From contig OZ024807.1 of the NCBI GenBank assembly GCA_964017045.1, positions 8,599,481-8,663,480 of the forward strand: 64,000 bases of DNA, written 5' to 3'. The notes below the pieces were generated by a model, which saw only the letters and a list, made by a program, of their open reading frames with translations, had not been told where the DNA came from and did no database searches. Position numbers and translations under genes: made by a program. This DNA comes from Omphiscola glabra. Its lineage: Eukaryota; Mollusca; Gastropoda; Lymnaeidae. This document shows, one piece after another, positions 1-9,619 of this stretch (its first letter is position 1; every line of letters starts with the position of its first letter).

Positions 1-93
1 ATTCATCCACAGTCCTATGTTGAACCCACTATTCATCCACAGTCCTATGTTGAACCCACTATTCATCCACAGTCCCATGTTGAACCCACTCTC
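1..93. repeat. 30-bp tandem repeat, 3 copies
   Basis: Three near-identical 30-bp units (ATTCATCCACAGTCCTATGT...). The open frame across them (MLNPLFIHSP repeated) is a by-product of the unit being a multiple of three. A second short motif, CCAATCAGATTT, occurs three times at about 150-200 just before the first exon. Confidence 0.9.
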
Positions 94-205
94 CTTCAAA
101 AGCTCCATTTCACACCATTCCTTCTCCTACAACCCATCTCATCTCCAACCAATCAGATTTATTTATAACCAATCAGATTTATCTCCGTCCAATCAGATTT
201 GCCAG

Positions 206-378
206 ATGAAGTGAAAACAAACAGCAGACAGAAACTTTCGACCCAGCTACTGGAAAAGAGCAATGACCTGAAACAGAAAGCTCTCAAGGCCATTCAGACG
301 TGTCCTGACCTCGGCAGGCGTGCGATCATCCGGTCAACCCTGGACACTCTGGCCAAACTCACATCTGACATCGACAGG
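206..378 (+). CDS. Catenin-like gene, exon 1 of window
   Basis: Encodes DEVKTNSRQKLSTQLL... to TLAKLTSDIDR. The donor is CAGG|GTAATA with phase 0 out. The acceptor is ambiguous between TTTGCCAG at 205 and the CCAATCAG repeat 10 bases before it. Confidence 0.65.
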
Positions 379-3300
379 GTAATAAGAGGTAAAGCTGGCA
401 ACTTTGTTGTTTCTCCTCTTCTTCTTCTATGCTTTCAGGGCCCACGATCAATGCATTGATCATTATGGCTTCTATGGTTCAGAGGGGTTTGCGATGTTAA
501 TGTGCGTGGTTTTTTAAGGGGATTGTTCACTGGTTGCAAGACAGGAGGCAAGAGCCGCTAATGTGTCAATTGTTGTTTTTGGAAGATTGTTCCATTCCTT
601 TATTGTCTTTTGAAGGAATGAGGAGCTCCTGTACTGAGTTCTTGTTTTTAAAAGTCGAAACTGTTTGTCGTGACCTCTTCGCTGTCTTGGGGGGAGATTG
701 ACGAGTTTCTGTTTGATACTGGAGCAGTGGACCAGCCCATTATTGATCTTGTACAACATGGAGAGCCTAGATAGTCGTCGTCGTTCTTCTAACGGTGACC
801 ACCCTAATGTTTCCAGCATGCTACCAACACTAGAGGTGTTTCTGTAGCGGTTCATGACAAAGCGTGCTGCCTGTCATTGGACCGCCTCCAACCTATCGAT
901 GCTCTTCTGGGTAAATGGGTCCCAGATTGTCTTAGGAACCCCAGGGTCTTGTTTGCCCGATTGCACACATTGCTAATGTGCTCGTCCCAGCGGACTTCTC
1001 TTTGGACGGTAACACCTAGGTACTTTACAAAATCAGTGCCGAAACAAATGACCCCAGCAGGATACCCAGCAAGAAACCCACCAGCACACTGTACACATTT
1101 TTTTTTGACTGGGTCTTTTTGGTGGGTTCTTTATTTTTCAGGTCATGTTTTGGGGAGAAAAATGTTTCAAGTGCAAAAGATATTTTTGCTTTGCCAGACC
1201 TGTTTACTCTTACGATTTTGGCGTACAGTGTACAGTTGTGAAGTGCATGCATTGTATATACTGTATGTTTATTTTGTTGCTATTAAGATAATGTATTGAG
1301 CGATTTTGTGATGATGTTGTACGATTTTAAGAGTTTGAGGGTGAACAGGTCTGCTTTGCTCGAAATATTATATCAAATTATAGTAAAAAAAAAAGATGTG
1401 ATTTTTACCATGATTTTTATTAGGTCACAAGTGTCCTATCAATTTGTGAAATTAATGACAAATAAACTTATTGATCCACCCATTGATGGGACAGTGAACT
1501 GAAGTTGTTATCTTTTCTACACCCAGACTTGATTCTAAGGGTTGTTTAAATAACAAAAGTTATGCTAGGAGATGTTTATAATGATTTTTAAAAGAAAACA
1601 ATTATAATTTGTGCAAGTGACCTTTTTTTTGCATTGTTGACTTTCAGAGAACACATCCTTAATAGAGGCAGACATTGAGTTTCTGATTAATTTCAGATAA
1701 TACAACCATGTCAGAGTCATTTAAGATAATACAACTATATCAGAGTCATTTAGGATAATACAACCATATCACAGTCATTTAGGATAATGCAACCATATCA
1801 GAGGCAGACATTGAGTTTCTGATTAATTACAGATAATACAACCATATCAGAGGCAGACATTGAGTTTCTGATTGATTTCAGATAATACAACCATATCAGA
1901 GGGAGACATTGAGTTTCTGATTAATTTCAGATAATACAACTGTTATGACCTTCACAACGTGATGGTTTACTTCCAAATGTTACGACCTTTCCACCATGTT
2001 ACGGCCTCTCGTTGTCTAGGGTCTCTTATCTAGGTCCATTCAATGACACAATTAAGTCCACAATAATTCCTCGTATTTCATAAATCAGTTCTTTATTCAC
2101 TTTGTACAAAATGTCGTCCCATCCAGGGTCACTATACACATCAAGTCTTCAACAGCAATTATCTATCATTCCTCTGACATCTCTCTGGTCTCTCTATACA
2201 AAATCTCTCTATACAACTCCCGACTAATCAACACACTGACCTTTTATACATGCATTTGTTTATTCATATTTCCCTCTCAACCAATGACCATTCAGCCACA
2301 ATAACACAATTCATAACACAACTCATGCACCCAAAAAGTGTTCACCAACAGCAGTGATTCTCACATTCAAACTCTCACCATGTATGGACAACCTTTCATA
2401 CCAAGATATTACACTAACAAATCATGTTCACAACAACAACCATATCAGAGGCAGACATTGAGTTTCTGATTAATTTCAGATAATACAACCATATCAGAGG
2501 CAGACATTGAGTCCCTGTCTGAGCATTGGGCAGCAAGGATGAAGAAGCTCCTCGTCAGTTTGAAAAAGATGGAAGGCGTGCGGCCATCCACAGTGGCTGG
2601 TAGGCACATTCTTCTATTTATCTCTAACGATTAATATGGAAAGGGGATTTTTCAACACACAGGAAAGGTGCCAAGACACAAAGTGTAATACCCACGCAGG
2701 TGTGTCATTTCAAAACTTATGCTATATCCAGCAAGAACCATTTTGTGTGCTCTTTTGTATTTTGACATGTGGCCTGATAGTTGGTCCACATAAATGGTTG
2801 AAGCTCCTGTCCATTTGAGATCCCTGTCTTTTTTGTTTTTAATACAAAAATCTGTCAACGGCTGACACATTTCTTGTGACATCTTCTCCAGAACTTGAAA
2901 ACTTAAACAGAGGTCAGATGAGTCATGTTCCGTCTGGGAACCACCAACTCCAACGTGACTCTCTTGGTGGTTCATCAAGTTATCAAAATGTCCGGCTTCA
3001 GCAGCATTCCCAGATCACAGTTGTGCCACATCAACCACCTCACCTGCAGCAACAGTATGTCCTGGCAGGGCCACACCACTCGCAGGGTGACTTGCTTCAG
3101 CTGAGCGGAATACAGCACCAAAGACACTTAAATCAGTCTCAGGGTCATTTGCAGCCACAGCAACATCTCCAGTCAAAGCAACGTTTTCAACCACAGCAGC
3201 ATTCACATCCACAACATCTTCAACCACAGCAAATACTACAACAACAGCAACATATCCAACCACAACTTCAACCACAGCAGCATCTTCAATCGCAGCTACA

Positions 3301-6300
3301 TGTTCAACCACAGGAGCACCTACAACCACAACCTCTACAACCACAGCACCACCTACAACCACAGCAACATCTCCAGCTGCAGCAGCATCTTCATGTCTCT
3401 ACCTCAATGAACCAACAACAGCAACATTTTTTAAGTGACAGTTCGCATCAACCGCACCAAAGACACCCTGACATGGTTCATCTCCCAGCCACTCCTCTGA
3501 GCCACAAAGGCTGGACACCTGGACATGAACTGCCAAACAGTGGACGTGAACCATCCCATTCCGACATGTTAAGCCCTTCCGTCAGGAGGACTCTCAACCT
3601 GCCACAAACACCCCAAAGGTAAACTACTGCCTCCACTGACCACTCAGAGGTCTACATTGTTTCACATGAAAATAAACTCACAGTGACCTCAAATTTACAT
3701 AAGCAAAAGCATCTTGGCATCATTCTTGGCATCCATAGCATCATTCATGTCATCATTTATGGTATCATTCATGTCATCATTCATGTCATCATTTATGGTA
3801 TCATTCATGGTATCATTCATGTCATCATTCATAGCATCATTCATAGCATCATTCATAACATCATTCATGGCATCATTCATGGCATCATTCATGTCATTCT
3901 TAACATCATTCATAATATCATTCATGGCATCATTCATAGCATCATTTATAACATCATTCATAGCATCATTCATTACATCATTCATGGCATCATTCATAGC
4001 ATCATTCATAGCATCATTCATGGCATCATTCATGGCATCATTCATGTCATCATTCTTGTCATTCTTAACACCATTTATAATATCATTCATGTCATCATTC
4101 ATAGCATCATTCATGGCATCATTCATAATATCATTCATAACATCATTCATAATATCATTTATGGCATCATTCATAGCATCATTCATAGCCCCGGCATGGA
4201 ATGGTCAGGATATGCATCTGTTTAAACAGTTTTAAAGAGATACGGTAGTTTTTGTTGAGGATCAGTGCCATTTTAGCTCTCTGCCTTTACTAATCTCTAG
4301 TTTCTTGTTAATAAAATATGAATTCATTAACATCTTTTGTTTTCTCCTCGCTGATAAATTGAATATGTTCAGATGAAATAAGCTGTTATGTCATTGACAG
4401 TTATGTGTCATGGGGGACAGGTGTCATTGGCTAATGTAAATAAATACGTGACAGACTGGGTTTCACTTTACTAACAACCGATACATTTCCTCTCTCTGTC
4501 ACTGTCAGTGCCCATGCCGACACAAGTATCTCAACGCCTATGGGAAAGTCTGTCAATGTACTGCTGGTGAGTTGTGGATTATGTAATACACTTGCACAAT
4601 TACGCTCTGGTACTTGGTACTGAGCTGACAGCCATGCATCACAAACCACAAAAGTCCTGAGAATTAGATGTCAAATAACGGAACTTTTAATTGAGTATAC
4701 CTATGTCTTAGTCTTATTGTCTTAGTAAGTATTACTATTCATTAGTATTACTGTCTTAGTATCACTATTCATTTTTATTACAGTCCTCCTAAGTATCACT
4801 ATGCAATAATAATACTTTCCATATTTTCAGAGTGATGCACAATATTTAGGCCAGCGTCTAAATAGGTGGCATGACAAAATGGGACATGTCGAAGGGCATG
4901 AAAGGTCAAAGGTTGTCAAGGATGCCCTTGAAATGGCCAGATTGTGTTCTGACATGGCCATGTTTACCAGAGGTCAAGGACCTTTCAAGGTAGTAATTTT
5001 GTTAATAAAATAATTTAAGACTGGTTATTTATAAACTTAACATAAGGTGTCCACAAGAATTTTCCATTTACCTCGATTCCGTGCTTTCCTTTCTAGTTGC
5101 TTCCAGGTGTATCCCATATTTTGTGTGACTTGCTTTAGCTCACCTCTCCATGTATCCCATATTTTGTGTGACTTGCTTTAGCTCACCTCTCCATGTATCC
5201 CATATTTTGTGTCACTGGCTTTAGCTCACCTCTCCATGTATCCCATATTTTGTGTGACTGGCTTTAGCTCACCTCTCCATGTATCCCATATTTTGTGTGA
5301 CTTGCTTTAGCTCACCTCTCCATGTATCCCATATTTTGTGTGACTGGCTTTAGCTCACCTCTCCATGTATCCCATATTTTGTGTGACTGGCTTTAGCTCA
5401 CCTCTCCATGTATCCCATATTTTGTGTGACTGGCTTTAGCTCACCTCTCCATGTATCCCATATTTTGTGTGACTGGCTTTAGCTCACCTCTCCATGTATC
5501 CCATATTTTGTGTGACTGGCTTTAGCTCACCTCTCCATGTATCCCATATTTTGTGTGACTGGCTTTAGCTTGCCTCTCCATGCATTCTTTGGCTTTCCTC
5601 TCCTTCTTTTCCCTTTGGATTCCATCATCTGGTGATGTTATCTGGGGGTTTTTGCAGAGTGTGCACTATCCACCTCCATCTTTACCTTATGATGTCTTCA
5701 TCAATGGTCTCCTGGTATGTCCTTTCAAAATTAACTTGCTTTTTTGGTTATTTAAATTGGAGACATAGCTCACATTTGACATCTATTCCATATAACTCAT
5801 AATTCAATTATGTTTATTCATTGTATCGCCAGTTATCTCTTCAATTATAAAGTACTTCATATAAGTATTATTTACATACAATCCTATCATTGCATACTTT
5901 GGAGCAGTTATTTCAAGCTGTCATAAAGTACTTCATAGTATCAATTTCCAGGAACAATCTTATAAACAAAATTTCAATGATATTTTGTACTCTTCGTACT
6001 CTTGACTTTTCACACACTTCTTTTATGTTACCTCTTTAAGAAATTGAAATTAACTTTAAAAAATTATTTTCTTCACCTTTCGTTTCTCCAGAATTCTGAA
6101 GAGGTGATAGGAGCGGCTGTGGCCATTGTGAATCACAGCCACAACATTGAGGCCTTCGCCAGCAGGCTGCTGACGTTGGCTGGTCAGAACTGGTATGGAT
6201 TTTGGTATACAGTCAGCAAAATGAATGCGTATATTATTCTCATGCACTATTTAAACACAAGGCATCTAAAGTATTTCTCTAGCCTAGAATTCAGCCATCA

Positions 6301-9175
6301 ATGAACTCCATTAGTGACAACATTGACTTAATTAGTGATCATTTAGCTTTGGTGGCAACTCCTCCGATTAGCAGATTATGTTACAGTTACCCCATTCGTT
6401 CATACGTGGTCTTGTCGGGTTGAGCATAGGATCAATGGTTTTAAGTCATTGTTATCTATTCATTTGTTTCACAGGCTTGCAGACCACCTGAAGATGTGTA
6501 TCATGAAGATCAATGGCTGCTCGACTCAGCTACACATCATTGCCACAGCCTTACATAACTCACCCAAGTCATATCAGGTAAATGAAACCATAAGTCACGC
6601 AACTTACATCAAGTAATTGGAACCATTACACAACTTGCATCAAGTAATTGAAACCATTACACAACTTGCATTAAGTAATTGATACCATTACACAAATTAC
6701 ATCAAGTAATTGAAACCATTACACAACTTGCATTAAGTAATTGAAACCATGATACATGTGACATCATGTAAATGAAATGATAGCACAATTCACATCTAAA
6801 TGAAACTATTGCACAACTCACCCAAGGTAAATGAAACTATCGCACAACTCATCCCAGGTAAATGAAACCATTGCACAACTCACCCAAGTACTTCGGGTAA
6901 ATGGCAGGACCATGTTGTACTCCAGTTTGTTCCAGTATATCACAAGTACAATAACTTTGTACATTTCAGTTTCTGCTGTGACATTGCTGTGGAACAAATC
7001 ATAACAATAATAATAAGCCTTTTGAAAATAAAATAAGTTTTTAAATTCGTGTCAGGCCACCTGCATTATTTACAGGTTCACATGTCCATCAGGTCCACAT
7101 GTCCATCAGATCCACATGTTCCATCAGGTTCACATGTCCATCAGGTTCACGTGTCCATCAGGTCCACGTGTCCATCAGGCTCACATGTCCATCAGGCTCA
7201 CATGTCCATCAGGCTCACATGTCCATCAGGTTCACATGTCCATCAGGTCCACATGTCCATCAGGTCCACATGTCCATCAGGTCCACATGTCCATCAGGCT
7301 CACATGTCCATCAGGCTCACATGTCCATCAGGCTCACATGTCCATCAGGCCCACATGTCCATCAGGTCCTCATGTCCATCAGGTCCACATGTCCATCAGG
7401 TCCACATGTCCATCAGGCTCACATGTCCATCAGGCTCACATGTCCATCAGGCTCACATGTCCATCAGGCTCACATGTCCATCAGGCTCACATGTCCATCA
7501 GGTCCACATGTCCATCAGGTCCACATGTCCATCAGGCTCACATTTCCATTAGGTCCACATGTCCACCAGGTCCACATGTCCATCAGGTCCACATGTCCAT
7601 CAGGTCCACATGTCCATCAGGTCCACATGTCCATCAGGCTCACATGTCCATCAGGCTCACATGTCCATCAGGTCCACATGTCCATCAGGCTCACATGTCC
7701 ATCAGGTCCACATGTCCATCAGGCTCACATGTCCATCAGGTCCACATGTCCATCAGGTCCACATGTCCATCAGGTCCACATGTCCATCAGGTCCACATGT
7801 CCATCAGGTTCACATGTCCATCAGGTCCACATGTCCATCAGGTTCACATGTCCATCAGGCTCACATGTCCATCAGGTCCATCAGGTTCACATGTCCATCA
7901 GGTACACATGTCCATCAGGTCCACATGTCCATCAGGCTCACATGTCCATCAGGTCCACATGTCCATCAGGTTCACATGTCCATCAGGTCCACATGTCCAT
8001 CAGGTCCACATGTCCATCAGGTTCACATGTCCATCAGGTCCACCTTTCCATCAGGCTCACATGTCCATCAGGCTCACAGGTCCACACATTCATGAAAGAG
8101 ACTCGCCAAAGTTTAGCACACTGAAATACAGGGGGATCTATCAACCCTTATCTCAGTCTCTGCTGTGTTCAATCTAACCCATGCTGCACAATCCCCAGGG
8201 TGATCGTATTTTGGTGCGTAATGCCTCAAATCTGCTGACCACAGTCAGGCAAATGTTTGCTCTTGTGGAGAGTATTGCAGCAATGGTAAGGAGTCCTTTT
8301 CCTTATAATTTTTACATCATTTTTAGTTTTAGATTTATATTGTTGTATTATGTATGTTATTTCTATTTTTATCTTACGAATTCCCAAAGTTGGCCCAAAC
8401 AAATGTCGAATTAATGTCCAAAAAAAAAAATTATGTGGAGTTGGATGAATAAGTCATTATTTTGACATAACATGCAATCTACTGAAGATTGGCACAAATT
8501 TAATCCACAAAAGATTTGGCAAAACTTTTGTCCACTGAAGATTTGGCAAAAATTTTATCAACTGAAGATTTGGCAAAAATTGTATCCAATTGTTCAAGTC
8601 CCTTTTAAACTAATAGAGATTTTGGTTTAATTCATAATAACTCTGGAAGTAGAATTGTAAAAATCTCTTCTTAGACACTAGAAGATTTAAGAAACCTTTC
8701 TAAATGGTGTTGTTGTTTTTTTTTTACAATTCCCTAATGTTAAAATCCTTTAGGCTGATTTAAAACGGTACAGATTTGAAGGATATGTTTTATTTAAATT
8801 GATTGGTGTGCCCATATGAAGCTTATGTTTTTCCACCCAGGTTTAAGTGGCCAGCCTAGCAGCATGTGCAATCTGTTGGTTTATTTTTTTTTTTACGAGT
8901 TGTGATTTCATGTCAACAATGGGTTGCCTCACTTTCAGGGCATTCAAGAGCCAGGCTCGAGTGATGAACTAACCAAAGAAATTATCTCCCTGCTTGTAAA
9001 TGTTCATCTCGACAATGAACGTTACATTCAGGAGAGCAGAAACACCAGTGAGGTGGATGAGCTGGGCCTCAGGAGGGTGGAGTTTCACAGTCCGCCATCT
9101 CTGGCATCATTGGTTGATTTTGATGAACCTGGCCAGTCAGAGACTGAGGCGTTTGATTCTAACAGCTGTAGATAA
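206..9175 (+). CDS. Vinculin/alpha-catenin superfamily protein, 3' part of gene (9 exons)
   Basis: Nine exons (206-378, 2500-2599, 2892-3618, 4509-4566, 4831-4989, 6092-6192, 6475-6577, 8199-8285, 8939-9175) join with matching phases into about 580 residues ending in TAA; the 5' end lies left of the window. Order: a helical segment (QKLSTQLLEKSNDLKQKA... and ADIESLSEHWAARMKKLL), a 242-residue Q/H/P-rich linker, then a helical bundle. The bundle carries MARLCSDMAMFTRGQGPFK, which resembles the alpha-catenin tail motif with FTRGKGPLK, and later STQLHIIATALHNSP and RILVRNASNLLTTVRQM, which resemble the vinculin tail. Family members link cadherin or integrin adhesions to actin. The low-complexity linker sits where vinculin has its proline-rich hinge. 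It could be an alpha-catulin or a divergent alpha-catenin; I cannot separate these by eye. Confidence 0.7.
514..1040 (-). mobile_element. Non-LTR retrotransposon reverse transcriptase remnant
   Basis: The minus strand reads LYKINNGLVHCSSIKQKL..., then QYRSSSFLQKTIKEWNNLP, the usual C-terminal end of CR1/Jockey-type reverse transcriptases. Further upstream it reads YLGVTVQREVRWDEHISN and KTLGFLRQ in another frame, then WDPFTQKSIDRLEAVQ. An internal deletion between KTLGFL and WDPFTQ and at least one frameshift make it dead. It lies in intron 1 of the catenin-like gene, in antisense. Confidence 0.85.
1941..2435 (-). mobile_element. Solo LTR of an LTR retrotransposon with 5-bp TSD
   Basis: A 495-bp insertion interrupts the exon-edge array exactly. 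It starts TGTTATGACC, ends TTCACAACA, and is flanked by ACAAC on both sides (1936-1940 and 2436-2440). Without it the array unit AATACAACCATATCAG is restored. Termini are TGTT...AACA as in LTRs. Read on the minus strand it has a TATA box (2240-2248) and AATAAA (2092-2097) about 150 bp downstream, so the LTR is antisense to the host gene. No internal retroviral-type coding region remains. Confidence 0.8.
2240..2248 (-). promoter_or_regulatory. TATA box inside solo LTR
   Basis: The minus strand reads TATAAAAGG within the 1941-2435 LTR, followed about 145 bp downstream by AATAAA at 2092-2097, the spacing expected of a U3-R boundary. Confidence 0.55.
2500..2599 (+). CDS. Catenin-like gene, exon 2
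   Basis: Encodes ADIESLSEHWAARMKKLLVS... to GVRPSTVA. Phase 0 in after ATATCAGAG, phase 1 out at GCTG|GTAGGC. Its first 12 bases (GCAGACATTGAG) and their acceptor are repeated upstream in intron 1. Confidence 0.75.
2892..3618 (+). CDS. Catenin-like gene, exon 3, Q/H/P-rich linker
   Basis: Phase 1 in after TTCTCCAG, phase 2 out at CAAAG|GTAAAC. Starts ELENLNRGQM and passes through a long run of LQPQQHLQ-type repeats before SVRRTLNLPQTPQ. The repeat is imperfect and uses varied codons, unlike the noncoding arrays nearby, so it is accepted as coding. Confidence 0.75.
3690..4192. repeat. 12-bp satellite, about 42 copies
   Basis: Units of the form ATTCATGGCATC / ATTCATAGCATC. All translations (GIIHVIIH, MNDAMNDA, ASFMASFM) are artefacts of a 12-bp unit with no stop codon. 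Located in the intron between linker exon 3 and exon 4. Confidence 0.9.
4509..4566 (+). CDS. Catenin-like gene, exon 4
   Basis: A 58-bp exon encoding SAHADTSISTPMGKSVNVLL across the junction. Phase 2 in after CACTGTCAG, phase 0 out at CTGCTG|GTGAGT. Confidence 0.7.
4831..4989 (+). CDS. Catenin-like gene, exon 5, start of tail bundle
   Basis: Encodes SDAQYLGQRLNRWHDKM... to MAMFTRGQGPFK; phase 0-0. The final motif is the strongest family signature in the gene. Confidence 0.8.
5103..5580. repeat. About 45-bp tandem array, about 10 copies
   Basis: Unit TGTATCCCATATTTTGTGTG + ACTGGCTTTAGCTCACCTCTCCA with very few differences between copies, so it is recent. Intronic, between exons 5 and 6. Confidence 0.9.
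6092..6192 (+). CDS. Catenin-like gene, exon 6
   Basis: Encodes NSEEVIGAAVAIVNHSHN... to LLTLAGQN plus two bases of a Trp codon; TTTCTCCAG acceptor, phase 2 out at AACTG|GTATGG. Confidence 0.8.
6475..6577 (+). CDS. Catenin-like gene, exon 7
   Basis: Encodes LADHLKMCIMKINGCSTQLH... to SPKSYQ; phase 2 in, phase 0 out at TATCAG|GTAAAT. Aligns by eye with the vinculin-tail helix containing ISTQLKIL. Confidence 0.8.
6590..6890. repeat. About 30-bp degenerate tandem repeat
   Basis: Repeated ATCAAGTAATTGAAACCATT + ACACAACTTGC with decay towards the right. It begins just after the exon 7 donor; GGTAAATGAAAC, close to the donor sequence CAG|GTAAATGAAACC, recurs at about 6828 and 6857. Confidence 0.75.
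7078..8088. repeat. 1-kb array of an 18-bp unit, about 56 copies
   Basis: Unit TCCACATGTCCATCAGG(T/C) with T/C variants. Three plus-strand frames stay open for up to 353 codons (MSIRSTCPSGPHVHQVH), but the periodicity, intronic position and absence of splice-consistent context mark it as noncoding. Confidence 0.9.
8199..8285 (+). CDS. Catenin-like gene, exon 8
   Basis: Encodes GDRILVRNASNLLTTVRQMF... to VESIAAM; phase 0-0. Resembles the last long helix of vinculin/alpha-catenin tails. Confidence 0.8.
8286..8938. other. Intron with short repeat, otherwise featureless
   Basis: Last intron of the catenin-like gene. Contains about four copies of CTGAAGATTTGGCAAAAATT at 8480-8585 and AT-rich sequence; no exon seen. 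Confidence 0.7.
8939..9175 (+). CDS. Catenin-like gene, terminal exon
   Basis: Encodes GIQEPGSSDELTKEIISLLV... and an acidic/serine C-terminus ending EAFDSNSCR and TAA. CACTTTCAG acceptor. Followed by about 440 bases of 3' UTR. Confidence 0.75.
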   Translation, partial: GIQEPGSSDELTKEIISLLVNVHLDNERYIQESRNTSEVDELGLRRVEFHSPPSLASLVDFDEPGQSETEAFDSNSCR

Positions 9176-9613
9176 ATACACAGCAGATTTCTTCAGTCAA
9201 GCAAAAATTATTCTCAGGCTTTGTAGACCCTAGTCTAAAGCTGTATTAAAGTATTCACCATGTTGACCAGTAACATGGATCTTGTTTGAACATAATTTTT
9301 GTGTATACTTGTTATCTTTACCTTATTTTGTTTTTCCAGTCAAATGACAGCTACTATTTAATGTGGTTCTCTAAAGTGCCTTTAGAAGTCATTTTTTTAC
9401 ATACCCAGTATCACATTTACTTTAATTTATCAGGCATTGTATTTGTATACATATCACACTTTTAACCACTTTATCAGGAATTGTTAACAACTCACATTTT
9501 TATTTACTTTACTTTACATATTGCCTGCATTAATTTACCTGGCCGGGCTTACCTATCACACCTACATATATAAAGGACATAGTGTGTGTCACATTTACAT
9601 TCCCTTTAAGGAA

Positions 9614-9619
9614 AATAAA
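9614..9619 (+). promoter_or_regulatory. Candidate polyadenylation signal of catenin-like gene
   Basis: AATAAA about 440 bases after the stop codon, followed by T-rich sequence. Other AATAAA-like hexamers lie further on (about 9970 and 10080), so the choice is tentative. Confidence 0.5.

Larger units (their letters stand above)
1655..2511 (+). repeat. Array of duplicated exon-2 acceptors
   Basis: A unit of about 52 bp (GATAATACAACCATATCAGA + GGCAGACATTGAG + TTTCTGATTAATTTCA) is repeated about five times, with shorter variants (GATAATACAACCATATCAGA + GTCATTTA) between 1695 and 1800. The last copy runs into the true exon 2 at 2500. A solo LTR splits the array. Confidence 0.85.

Noticed and set aside
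877..1299. 140-codon plus-strand frame
   Set aside because: Antisense of the retrotransposon remnant plus flanking sequence.
3683..4235. Open frames of 163-180 codons (GIIHVIIH, MNDAMNDA)
   Set aside because: 12-bp satellite with no stop in several frames; no splice sites in context.
7049..8177. Open frames of 341-353 codons (MSIRSTCPSGPHVHQVH repeats) as a protein gene
   Set aside because: Pure 18-bp periodicity, several frames equally open, located between two in-phase exons.
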